DNA of 64,000 nt, taken from the NCBI GenBank assembly GCA_028671895.1, contig CM053794.1, positions 22,802,501 to 22,866,500 of the forward strand, written 5' to 3'. Positions 24,174 through 35,488 of this stretch are shown one piece after another. Position 1 is the stretch's first letter, and every line of letters starts with the position of its first letter. The translations under genes and the position numbers were made by a program. The notes beneath the pieces were generated by a model. That model had not been told where the DNA came from. It was given only the letters and a program-made list of their open reading frames with translations, and searched no databases. The stretch is from Oenanthe sinensis (lineage: Eukaryota; Streptophyta; Magnoliopsida; Apiales; Apiaceae).

Positions 24174-24342
24174 CTTTTATTAGCCAGATAAGAAATAAGT
24201 TACTTAAAAATAAATTAGTTAACCTCTCAGTAAAATATCATCATGTCTTTCCACTGTGATAAAAATCAAAACACCTCAAGAGGCCATTAATTCACAGTGA
24301 AATTTAGTTAACTAAATTTTTAATCAACTAAACAGAATTACA

Positions 24343-27088
24343 TTAACAGGATAAATTTAACAAACCCAATTCACTCACTAGCCTGTTGAATGTCTTTTCA
24401 TCTAATGGTTTGGTGAAAATATATGCAATTTGCTTCTCTGTGGGCACATAGATTAGCTTGATTGTGCCTTCCTCCACATGCTCTCTAATGAAATGATGTC
24501 TGATGTCAATGTGCTTATTTTTGGAGTGTTGAACAGGATTATCAGAAATTGCAATGGCACTAGTGTTGTCACAAAAATATTGGAATTCTTTGCATAGTCA
24601 ACCCATAATCCAATAGCTGATTCCCCATCCAAAGTAACTGAGTACAGCAACTACCAGCTGCAATGTATTCAGCCTTTGCAGTTGAATTTGATACTGAATG
24701 CTGCTTCTTGCTAAACCATGAGACCAAACTTTCTCCCAGAAATTGACAGCTACATGTTGTGCTCTTTCTGTCCATCATGCACCTTGCATAGTCTGAGTCT
24801 GAATATCCAACTAAGTCAAATCCAGAATCTTTAGGATACCAAAGGCCTAAGTTTTGAGCTCCTTTTATGTATCTAAAAATTCTTTTTATATCCATTAAAT
24901 GAGACTCCTTTGGATTAGACTAGAACCTTACACACAACCCTGTTACAAACATGATGTCAGGCCTGCTAGCATTTAGGTAAAGGAGAGAGCCAATCATTCC
25001 TCTATACATTTTGTTGTCCACCTTCTTTCCTTTTGGATCCTTATTAAGTTGAGTTGCTGTTGAGATTGGAGTTTTTGCAGGAGATGAGTCTTCTATATCA
25101 AATCTTTTCAAGAGATCTTTGACATACTTAGTTTGACAAATAAATATTTCATCTTCTTTTTGATAGAGTTAAAGTCCAATAAAGAATACCAATTCACCCA
25201 TCATACTCATCTCATATTTGTTCTGCATTAACTCAGAGAATTTCTTGCATAGATCTTCATTTGTTGAACCAAATATGATGTCATCAACATATACTTGAAC
25301 TAGAATGATATCCTTTCCATACTTCTTGAAGAAGAGAGTTTTATCCATAATCCCTCTTGTAAAGATGTTATCAAGAAGAAACTTGGAAAGAGTATCATAC
25401 CAAGCCCTTGATGCTTGTTTTAAGCCATACAATGCCTTTAGTAGTCTGTACACAAAGTTCTTCATTTTTGGATCTTCAAAGCCTGAGGGTTGTTCAACAT
25501 ACACTTCTTCTTCTAGTTCTCCATTAAGAAAAACACTCTTTACATCCATTTGAAAAATTTTGAAGTTGTTGAATGCAACAAAAATAAAAAAGATTCTTAT
25601 TGCCTCAAGTCTAGCAACAGGAGAAAATATTTCTTCATAATCAATCCCTTCATGTTGACAGTAACCTTTTACCACCAGCCTTACTTTGTTTCTTGTGACA
25701 GTACCACAGTCATCCATCTTGTTCTTATAAATCCACTTAGTGCCTATTATGGATTTGTTCTTTGGTCTAGGCACCAATTCCCAAACACAACTTCTTTCAA
25801 ATTGATTAAGCTCTTCTTGCATGACATTAATCCAATCAGGATCAACCAATGCTTCTTCTAGGGTTTTAGGTTCATTTTGAGAAAGGAAACAAAAGTACAT
25901 ACATTCATTTGCAACATTTCTTCTTGTTTTGACTCCTGTTCCTGGATCACCAATGATTAAGTCATTAGTGTGATCTCTGTTCCATTTAGTTTCTTTTAGA
26001 GAATCACTGGAGTCTTCAACACCTTATTGATTTACATCATCTTTTGCTTTTACACTTTTGACAACATCAATTTCTTCAAGTTCACTATTCATGGGAACAT
26101 TCCCAAAAAAATGAGTTGTTTGAGTAGTTCCTTCATTATCTCCAAACTGGACATGAATTTTTGTTGGACCAAAAATTGTGTGATCAACTCTTGGTAAATC
26201 TTCATCAATCTCTTCTAGATAACCTAGATTTTCAAAAACCAATGGTTCTGTTTCTTGACTTCCTTCAACTCCAGGAAATTTTGATTCATCAAAGGTGACA
26301 TTTACACTCTCTTCCACAGTTTTGTGATCAATGATGTAGACTATGTATGCAGTCCTGTCAATTAGGGTTGTCAAACAGATAATTCGGATACAGATCTGTT
26401 TATATCAGTATCCGAATCCGAATCCGAAAATCTGTATCCGTATCCGAATTCAAAAATTTTTAAAGGTTAATATCCGAATCCGGATCCGAAAGATACTATT
26501 CGAATACAAATAATATCTGGATTCGAATCCGATTTTAAATAAGTTTTTTAAATTTATATTAAAAATTCAAAAAAAATTGCAAAAGAAATATTTTTTTTTA
26601 ATCGAGTTAAGAGTTAAAGGGATTTAAACCTATTATATTTTTTTTTAAATTAATTTTATTTATATTTTCAATCTAATTTTGTTATCTTAATAATATTAAA
26701 CTCAAATGATATTTTTATATATGTCTATAATATTTTTACAATTATATAAAAATTGTATAAATATATTATTTAATGAATATATATACACACACTACAAAAT
26801 TAATAGAATAAATTTTAAATTATATTATTATATTATTTATGTGATATATGTGATACGATTTAAAATACATAAAATACTATAGAAATATAAATTGATATAT
26901 ATTGAATATAGATTTTAAAGTATAACCATGTATAATGTATATATTAATTTATTAAATTAAAATAGACATTAGAGTTGAGCTAATTAAAAAATATAATTGA
27001 ATCAAATTAAATGGGCTTATAACTATAAATGTATGTATAAAAATATATAAATGGGTTTAAAAATATATAATTATATATTATATATATT

Positions 27089-27131
<43 letters not shown>

Positions 27132-28500
27132 ATTAATTTCGGATACAGATATATTCGAATACTGATGTGCCTATATCCATATCCGTATCCAGAATCTTCG
27201 GATTTGGATACAGATAATATCCGGTTTCTTCTAGATACAGATAATATCCATTTTTTCCGAATACGAATACAGATATTTTGGACGAATATCGGATTTTTTG
27301 GATTTTTTTGTCAGCCCTACTGTCAATGCCATACCCCATAAAGATTCCTGCAAGTGCTTTAATGTCAAATTTTCCTTTGATCTCAGTTGAATCTTTCATG
27401 TAGTAGCACTTGCTTCCAAAGACATGAAAATAATTAATAATTGGTTTCCTTCATGTGAGCAATTCATAGGGTGTCTTTCCATAGACCTTGTTGACTACAA
27501 TCATGTTTGAGTGTAACAGGCTGTATTGTTTGCTTCACCCCATAAATAGGTAGAAAGTTTTGTTTCACTCAATATTGTTCTTGCAGTCTCAATGAGAGTT
27601 CTGTTCTTTCTTTCCACAACACCATTTTACTGAGGTGTCTTAGGTGCAGAGAATTGTTGAGTGATTCCATTGTCTTTGCAGAAATCATTCATGATACTGT
27701 TTTTGAACTCAGTACCATTATTACTTTTTTCAAATCTGCACTTTGTACTTGGGATTCTTGTTAGGAACCCTTACCAAATCAATGATTTCTTGTGCAGCTT
27801 CATCCTTGGATGCTAGAAACCTCACCCATGTGTATCTTGAAAAATCATCAACCTTCACTAAAGCATATCTTTTTCTTGCCAGTGATTGCACATTCACAGA
27901 CCCAAATAAATCTATGTGAATCAGTTGAAATGCTTCATTGATTGAGCCACTATGAGTGCTTTTGTGTGTAGCTCTCCTTAGCTTCCCTTTTTGGTAATCC
28001 TCACACAATCCTTTTTGACAGAATTCAAGTTGAGAAAGCCCTTTCACCAATTCTCTCTTCATTAGATAATTCATTGCTTTGAAGTTCAAATGGGAAAGTT
28101 TCTTGTGCCACAACCAAATTTCAGTTGTGGAAGCCTTACTGTAGAAATAGTAGACTTTGTCTTTTCTTACAGAGTCCAAGTCAGCTATGTAGAGGCTTCC
28201 TTTTCTTACTCCTTGAAGAGCTTCTTCTCCTGTCTTCTTGTTGACAATGGAGCATCTATCTTGATCAAAACCAACTTTGAAATCTCTTTCACAAAATTGA
28301 GTGACACTCAACAAATTATACTTCAAACCATTCACTAGAGCAATTTTCTCTATTTTTAAATTTCCAACTTCCAGTATGCCATATCCCATTTTGAAACCAA
28401 TATTGTTGTCACCAAAGGTTACACAAGGGTCAGCCATCTCCTTGAACTGTGATAGCAGGGCTTTATCACTTGTCATGTGTCCTGAGCATCCACTATCAAT
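24343..28500 (-). pseudogene. Copia pol (protease, integrase, RT, RNase H), broken
   Basis: On the minus strand the protease motif DSG lies at about 28490 (IDSGCSGHMTSDK). It is followed by the GAG-pre-integrase block (WLWHKKLSHLNFKAMN) and the integrase core (HIDLFGSV, ALVKVDDFSRYTWVRFL). Reverse transcriptase lies at 25900-25169 with the catalytic YVDD (VQVYVDDIIFGSTNED). RNase H blocks lie at 25111-24400, ending in the DEKTFNRLVSELGLL block near the TAA at 24343. Damage includes an in-frame TAA in the integrase at 27627-27629, a stop ending the RT frame at 25169, and a 957-bp hAT MITE inserted at 26363. All catalytic domains are recognisable, so the decay is moderate. Confidence 0.9.
26363..27319. 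mobile_element. hAT MITE inserted in Copia pol, 8-bp target duplication
   Basis: The termini are TAGGGTTGTCAAACAG (left) and, reverse-complemented, TAGGGCTGACAAAAAAATCC (right). They are flanked by an exact 8-bp repeat CTGTCAAT at 26355-26362 and 27320-27327. Subterminal regions are arrays of TATCCGAATCCG / GGATACAGATA units in opposite orientation. The centre is AT-rich with a (TA)n tract near 27090-27125. Pol coding sequence resumes on each side in matching order, so this is an insertion. Confidence 0.9.
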
Positions 28501-28559
28501 GATCTACATGATTATTTTATTTTTCCTGTTGCCCTGAAAAGCAAATATCTCAAGTTTCT

Positions 28560-31409
28560 TTTGGTACTCAACTTTCATTGGGTCCATTTTGCTTAGCTAA
28601 TTCACAGTTTGAAGTTGATTCAGTTGTAATTCTTTCTCTTGCTTTTAGCAAGACTTATGTGGCTACCCATTCAGTTTTGATTACTGGTTTGATAGCTTTG
28701 TTCTTGAGAAGCTTGTCCATCCTAACTTTAGGAGGACTTGGAGTCTTTGCCTTTTCACTTTTATTATTTTTATGCAGGCATTCTTGATCATTAGCAAAAG
28801 GCATATTAAAGCACATACCCATCAAGTTCATTTTACAGGAAATGCAATCAAAATCACCACAGTGAGTAACTTGTTTGTTCGTTAAAGGCATGCTGTATAA
28901 ATTTCCATTGACAGAGGTAACATTCTTGACATTAGACTTGCTTTTGTTACAGACATGAGTTAGATGACTAGAAGACCCATAATTATTGCACAACTTTCTA
29001 GAAGCATTAGGAATATAGTCATAATTATTCTTCTTGTTTATTCCTAGTTTTCCATTTCTGTTCTTCTTGGTCTTCATGACAGTATGTTTAGAAGTTACTG
29101 TCATGTTGGTGTTGACCAGTAGGTTTAGATGAAATTGTCTTGACAGTGAGTTTTGATCTCACGGTCTTGACAGCAGCTTCTGAACTTACTGTCGTGCCAA
29201 TGTTGACAGCATCTTTTAAACGCAAGTTACTTTTAAGGTCAAAATTAACTGTCTTGGGGATTTTGACAACATCTTTCGCCTTAAGGGCCTTAGTGACAGT
29301 TTCATTATCCTCATTATCCTCATCATCCATCTCTTTTTTGATTACTAATGCTTCCTCATCAAATTCAAATTCTGCCTTTTTGAACATGAGATTCTTAACT
29401 TTCTTTAGAATGGAAGGTTTGACAATATGTTTGATATCTTCCTCAACATCATGTTTCTTTCCATTTTTCTTCTCATAGTTAAAACTTATACCTACCTTTT
29501 GATTTTTAGTATTATCATCATGGTAAGATTTTAACAGGGTAGAAGAATTTTTGTATGCCTTGATTTTTAGTTCATTCTCAAAGATCTGTTTTCCGAGAAA
29601 TTCCTTAATCTGGGAAGCACAAACAATCTTGTTTTTAAGAATCTCATTTTCTTATTGTAAGGACTCAAAAGCATTCTGTTTAAATTCTAGTTCATGATTT
29701 TTAATTCTCAATGACTCATTAGTACTAGACACTTTAATAATCTCTTCATTAGCAGCTAACATGCTTGTATGAATATTGAAAATTTCAGAACTTAAACTTT
29801 CAACAGTTTTCTTGTACTGAGATGTAGTCATATCAACAGTAGTAAGAAAGGTACCTGACTTGATGAAGTGGATGAACCCTCTCCAGAGTTTGCCATGAGA
29901 GCAAAATTTCCATATTCTTCCTCCTCCTCATCATCAGAATCTTCTCAACACTTTCCTTCAGCCACAAAAGCTCTTCCTTGTTGCTTTTTGAGCAAGACTT
30001 TATACTTTGCTTTGAGTTCTTCATAATCATTTTCAGAACTTAAACTTTCAACAATTTTCTTGTATTGAGATATAGTCATATCAATAGTAGTAAGAAATGG
30101 TACCTGACTTGATGAAGTGGATGAACCATCTCTAAAGTTTTCCATGAGAGCAAGATTTCCATATTCTTCCTCCTCTTTATCATCAGAATCTTTTCAACAC
30201 TTCCCTTCAGCCACAAAAGCTCTTCCTTGTTGCTTTTTGAGCAAGGCTTCATGCTTTGCTTTGAGTTCCTCATAATCATTGTCATTTCTCCGCACTTATT
30301 TTGGCTTATTGCATTCTGTTGCAAAATGTCCCATTTCACTGCAGTTGTAACACCTTATCTTGGATCTATCCACCATACCTGTTTTGTATCCACCTTTGCC
30401 ACTTCCTCCAGGTTTTGAAATATTTGACTTGTTGAACCTGAAGCTTTGTCCTCTGGGTTTGAAAGATTTGTTCTTCTTGAATCTCAAGTTGGAGAACTTC
30501 CTTGCCATGTAGGCCATTGTTTTGTTTTCCATATTGTCCAGTTCCTCCAAAGTGTAAAACTCATCTTCTTCACCATCCTTGAGTTCCAGAGTCACACTTT
30601 CATCTTCATCTGTGATTTCTTCGATCTTAATTTGCTGTTGATGTTGAGATTCCTTGAGCTACATCATCTGTGGATCCTGAGCTACTAGAACATTTGATGT
30701 GTTAGCCATTTTTCCTCTTTGACTAGCTTGAATGAATTTTTTTTTGTAGTAGCTCTAGCTCATAGGTTTTAAGTATGCCATATAAAGTTTTAAGATAAAC
30801 TTTTGATAAATCCCTTCCTTCTCTTATGGCAGCAACCTTGTGCTATAGATGGTCAGGAAGTGTCAACATGAATTTCATGTTTACCTCTTTTTTACCATAA
30901 AACTTTCCATGCAGCTGTAGGTCATTTATCAATCTATTAAACCTCTCAAACATCTCAGTCAACCCTTCACTTGGTTTGGCCATGAAGGCTTCATACTGAG
31001 ACACCAAAATCTGTCTTTGATTTTCCTTTATTTCTTCTGTTTCTTCACAGAGTATCTCAATGGTTTCCCATATTTGCCTTGCACTGGTGCAGTTGACAAT
31101 GTTGTTGTACATGACATTGTCAAGTGCCTCAATAATGATAAATTGTAAGCAATCATCTAGAGATACTTTTTCTCTTTCAGTGTCAGTGTACTCTGAAACC
31201 TTTTTAGGAACCCAGTAGGCTGGTATTGTTTCACCATCTAATGTAGTTTCATGTACATATGTTTAAGATACGAAGAGACCATTTTCCAGGATTCTAAGGT
31301 AAAGTGGGATGGCTGTTTTTATGAGCAACTTCATATTTCTCTTCCAAAAGTTGTAGTGTTCTTTATCAAGTGTGGGTATTTTTATGCTGCTTAGTTTCTG
31401 TGCACTCAT
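28560..31409 (-). pseudogene. Copia gag, broken
   Basis: Minus-strand ATG at 31409 opens MSAQKLSSIKIPTLDKEHYN, typical of Copia gag N-termini. A stop follows after about 50 codons. Later blocks include QIWETIEILCEETEEIKENQ (near 31060) and a zinc knuckle CYNCSEMGHFATEC (CX2CX4HX4C) at about 30320. A second, degenerate CCHC-like block (CNNYGSSSHLTHVC) lies at about 28950. A 248-bp tandem duplication (29786-30281) sits between the knuckles. Its length is not a multiple of three, so it shifts the frame. The C-terminal part is Lys/Thr/Val-rich, with several ACTGTCA-derived Thr-Val pairs (29077-29299). Confidence 0.8.
29786..30281. repeat. 248-bp tandem duplication within gag
   Basis: Copies at 29786-30033 and 30034-30281 both start CAGAACTTAAACTTTCAACA. 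Both encode, on the minus strand, the blocks SSTSSSQVPFLTT and KKQQGRAFVAEGKC. The two are highly similar, so the duplication is young relative to the element's other damage. Confidence 0.9.
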
Positions 31410-31446
31410 GTTTAGATCTTTTCAGGTTATGTATATCTAACCTGCT

Positions 31447-31458
31447 GCTCTGATACCA
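31447..31458 (-). other. Primer binding site (initiator tRNA-Met type)
   Basis: On the minus strand TGGTATCAGAGC is the standard plant Copia site complementary to the 3' end of initiator tRNA-Met. It is 2 nt from the LTR end (CTAACA) at 31461. Confidence 0.9.
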
Positions 31459-31767
31459 GTTGTTAGACAGTATGAGTGTTGCAGAAGGGGGGGGGGTTGA
31501 ATGCAACTTAATAATTTATTACTAATCTTGCTAACAACAAAACAAGAAGTAATAATATCAAGTAACAAATGCAAACAATAATAAACAAGAAAATCAAGAA
31601 AGGTGTTTAACTTCAAAAATTAATTTTATTAATTTTTGTTTCGCTACAACTGACTGGAAAATGTTTCCATCTTCAATAGATACAATAACAAATAGTTTGC
31701 TAGTGTCTCTATGCTTGAGAAAAGTTAAGCTCAGTTACGTTAAGGGAAAGTGTCTGTGAGATATATA

Positions 31768-31775
31768 TATTTATA
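31768..31775 (-). promoter_or_regulatory. LTR TATA box
   Basis: TATAAATA on the minus strand, about 310 bp from the inner LTR end and downstream of the hexamer cluster in element orientation. This fits the U3/R border of a Copia LTR. Confidence 0.6.
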
Positions 31776-32044
31776 CTGAAACACATATCTCACTTACAAG
31801 TGAACTTTTCCTTGTTCCTAGGACAAAGCTTAAAATAGAAATTTCACTTTTCATATTCAAATTTGTCTTCATTACATTTGTATATAAAGTTGCTCTGAGA
31901 TGATTTGATATCCTTGACTCCTTGAGCATGCTTTATCTTTTTACTTGCCTTTTCTCATGTTGTAGTAGTAAACTTGACACACTAGATAGAGTTGTCAAGA
32001 TCAATCTTTGAATTTTCACTACCTAGTCTGCTACTTGAATCAAA

Positions 32045-32594
32045 CTGTCAGCTTCACCAAAAGGTTACTGTCAACCTTTAGCTTCTCTTTGGTGACAACA
32101 TCTTTGACTTCGCATATTTTACTGTTGAGCTTGATAGTCTTCTAAAACATACTGTCATCCAAAGCTACTGTCAACTATCCCGCCAATGTTGCTATCAACT
32201 ATTCTTACCAAAGTTACTATTAGTAAAATTTATTGTCTTCGACTCTTCAATCTCCGCCAAGTTTATTGTCAAGGGAATAGTTGCTGTTAGTGAAACATGC
32301 TTTCTTTGATTCTTCAATCTCTGTGAAGTTTACTGTCAAGAGAATAGTTTCTGTCGTCTGTTCGAAATGTGCTGTCACTTGAATATGCTATCATAGGCTT
32401 CAGTTTGCAGAATGTTACTGTCAATAATTTAATCCTTGCTGTGCATAAACACTTTGTGAACTTCTATTTCATAGATCATTTATTACATTTTTATAATACA
32501 GTAACTATTGATACTTACTGTCACCTACTTGACTTTTTGTACATACTATTACGAGTGACATTTAAATATACTGTCAATATGTATATGACAGTAT
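32045..32594 (-). promoter_or_regulatory. LTR U3 cluster of TGACAG/CTGTCA hexamers
   Basis: Eleven exact hexamers lie in 550 bp, at 32045, 32068, 32152, 32168, 32333, 32372, 32418, 32518, 32571 and 32586, plus related variants (TTGTCA, CTGTCG, CTATCA); ten positions are listed because one further occurrence is near-exact. About 0.3 exact matches would be expected by chance. The outer end carries the inverted repeat ATACTGTCA / TGACAGTAT (32568-32576 and 32586-32594), also seen in the internal cluster at 24149-24173. Confidence 0.6.
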
Positions 32595-32670
32595 GTTTTA
32601 CTTAGTTAGTTTCTAATTAATCTAAGTATCTTATTAGTTGATTACAGTATTAGCATCACAATCCCTGACA

Positions 32671-34168
32671 CTTATTTAAAATTGATGCGTAATATATATT
32701 GGTACAAATTACTTTTAGAAGTATAACCACATTTTTGTGTTATTTCGGCATATTATATATATATATATATAATCATGTCAATATCATTGAAATTATATAA
32801 ATTCTATAAAAAGTCCATTATTTATTAATATTTACTAATTTCTATAAATTTTCCAATTAATTATAATAATAATTAACCTAAATTTGAGAAGAAGAGATAA
32901 AACCAGTGTATACCATAGAAATTCGATTAAATTTGAATATATTTTGAATTATTTTGAATATTAAACTATATTATCTTTTTCAACTAAAATCCTCATAAAA
33001 TTTATATTTAATTATAGTATTAATTAATAAAAAAATTGACTTAAAACCGATGCGTAGCATGGACATATTACTAGTCTTAGTTAAGAAGTGTAAAAAATGG
33101 AATGTAAAAGACCTAATTCGATTGATTGAATATTGAAATATTCGTATCTGATTGATTGAAAACTCTTGAAAAATCAATGATTGGTTAACTACATAATATG
33201 GTATATTGACTTATATATTATAATAAAGGATTTATTTATTTACACGTACACCCTAAGGTGAATGATATTAATATCACAATTTTGAAATGATATATCCAAA
33301 ATATCATTTATGGGATAAAATAACATTTTTAATACAAAAAATGTGCATGGGACAATGTGAATGCATATATCACGCATTGAATGCCTATATCATAATTCAT
33401 AAATATATTCTACTAACATGTTTACCTCACATGCACTACTAATGTGTGAATTTATGATATAAATTTATTATATTTTTTTAAAAGAGGCTTAGAAAAGGTG
33501 GACCACGCCTTACAAACTTCACCTTCGCATTTTTAATATGCGTGTAGTAAGTTAATATCGTGGAGACCATCATCACAATACATGGACTACACTTTTCTAA
33601 ACTTATTATTTAATTCAACCATTCATATTTTTTGTGCACGTATAATAAATAATTAAAGTTCTTATGCATAAAATTAAATTTAGAGTACGGTAGACTCTAT
33701 TTTATCATTGAAATAATTAATTTTTTGTAAAAAGTAATTAACGCATCCTAATGATGCGAATATGATGTGCTATTTTGGACATAATTACCGAGCAGTGTTA
33801 ATTTGATCATCAACAATTTAAAAATGTGTTAATTCAGCCAATTTTTCCACAGCCCTGAAACTTGTGTTGTAAAATTTTATCATTAAAATATTAATATTAA
33901 ATTTATTTTTAAACATAAGTGATGTGTAGGTAAAATTAGTTGATGGATGACGATTAATTTAATTAGTTGAATATTAAAATAATCAACACTTTTTTTAGGA
34001 ATAAAATAGTCAACACTTAATTAGTTAAAGTCTCATCAAAAAATCGATCGGTTGAGTTCATTGTTATAAAAATCGGTGATTAATGACCAATTAATCCTAG
34101 TTCAGTAGCATATCAAACTTATTAAATTCCTAATTATTCAATTAATCATTTTGATTAATGATGGATTA
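32671..34168. other. Gene-free stretch between Copia LTR and Harbinger element
   Basis: AT-rich with no supportable ORF. It includes a (AT)n tract near 32755 and a Helitron-like 3' end at 33044-33074. The rest is unrecognised, though repeated TTAATTAG/GATTGATTGA fragments suggest old transposon debris. Confidence 0.5.
33044..33074 (+). mobile_element. Helitron-like 3' terminus
   Basis: ACCGATGCGTAGCATGGAC forms a short imperfect hairpin and is followed about 5 bp later by ATTACTAG|T. Plant Helitrons end with a GC-rich hairpin then CTRR, inserted before T. The 5' end is not located; the Copia insertion just upstream may have separated it. Confidence 0.45.
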
Positions 34169-35488
34169 AGTGGGTGTTTGGTTGGACTTTTAATGGGCTT
34201 ATAAATCAAATAAGCCAGTATTACTTATTTTGTACCGTTTGGCAACCGTGGACAAACGAACTTATCTGGAGCTTATCTTGGATAAGAGATAAATAACGAC
34301 CCCCTTACTTTTTTTACATATCTCTTCTAACCCATTTCTGTAGCTTTCTCTTTTCTTCTCATCACCAAACCCTAGCAATAGCAGTCATCGGCGACTTCTT
34401 ATCAAACCCAGCAGCAACGACGACTTCTCATCACCAAACCCAACAGCATCGATTTTCTCTTACCTGATTTCTTCGCAGGTATCTTTACTTTTGTTAATTT
34501 CTGTATAATTCTCCCATCTCCGCCTCTTCTATTTTTTATAAAAGAGATGATTATTATTTTTCAATATGCGTACCTACTTCAATTTGTACTCTGTTCTGTG
34601 GTGTATGTTCGTAATTGATCCACCTCTTTCTAGCCTACCTTGCTTATTGGATAATGAAATTTCTGTTCTGTTAATTGCCTTACTATTCTTATTATTAATA
34701 GGGCATGATTGGAGGGAGGAGCAAGAAATTGGCCTTGCCCTCCTCAAATTTTATAGATGATATAAGGTAAATGTAGGTTTGTTTATATGGTGAGGGGCAT
34801 GATTTCAAGTAAAAATCAAGGAAAGATCGAATCTTAAAGGTGTTTAGGGGCAAGAATTGTAGATATATCAATAAAAGGAATTGTAGACATAAGTTTGGTT
34901 TATGATTATAAATATATAGAGTCAAATCACAATTTGGACCCAATCAGCAAGAATGTTGATGATTTTTATTGAAGGGGCTGTAGCAGATAAGTGAATCAGG
35001 CCTACGAGGTTTGACAGTAGTTTCTCAAGTATATACTGCCTTGAGTTTTATATAGTGTTTATTTTAAAGCAAAAAAGTTACTTGTACATGTGACTAGCTG
35101 AGTGATATTAAAAAACTGTAACATGACGGCATGATATATAGAATCCCGAATATGCTTGCTGAAAGTTGAGCCTAAGAGTTTCGAGAAATCATATATAGAG
35201 AGATCCTATAATTTGGAGACTTTAAAGACGAGTTTTTCACCATCTTATATAGGAACCTCAATGCACTTTTTAGCTTTTCTTACTACCTGCAAATCAACTG
35301 TAGATTAAACATCCTAGTAGTCTAGTAGATCACTGGAATTCAGTAGTTGACACAAATTGGTAATAAATAGCCGCATTTCTAACTTCTGTGCATATATATT
35401 TTTACATTCTTGAGAACTGTTGGGTATAATTTGACAAGTATAGAACTTTTTTACATGTTTCAGACTCTGGTCATAAAAAATTTCATAA

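Larger units (their letters stand above)
23190..32670 (-). mobile_element. Ty1/Copia LTR retrotransposon, decayed, 3' end missing
   Basis: Read on the minus strand: LTR (32670-31461), a tRNA-Met type primer site, gag (from 31409), pol in Copia order (protease, integrase, reverse transcriptase, RNase H; stop at 24343), a promoter-like spacer, and an extra ORF ending at 23196. I find no second LTR on the left, so the element is truncated near 23190. Many stops and frameshifts, a tandem duplication in gag and a hAT MITE in pol show it cannot be autonomous. A Copia element with an ORF after pol resembles the SIRE-type layout, but lineage assignment needs a phylogeny. Confidence 0.85.
31461..32670 (-). 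repeat. 5' LTR of the Copia element
   Basis: The inner border is fixed by the adjacent primer site. On the plus strand the LTR starts TGTTAGACAGTATGAG. The outer border is taken at ATCCCTGACA (32670) because on the minus strand it then starts TGTCAGGGATTG, giving TG...CA ends. That border is less sure without the partner LTR. It contains a G10 run near 31490, the TATA box at 31768-31775 and the hexamer cluster at 32045-32594. Confidence 0.65.

Noticed and set aside
23190..24200. Treating the left hexamer-rich region as the 3' LTR of the Copia element
   Set aside because: It does not align with the right LTR beyond the hexamer and one palindrome, which is in inverted orientation, and an ORF follows it.
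29077..29299. CRISPR-like array from regularly recurring ACTGTCA
   Set aside because: Spacing is irregular, units are far too short, and this is a plant genome.
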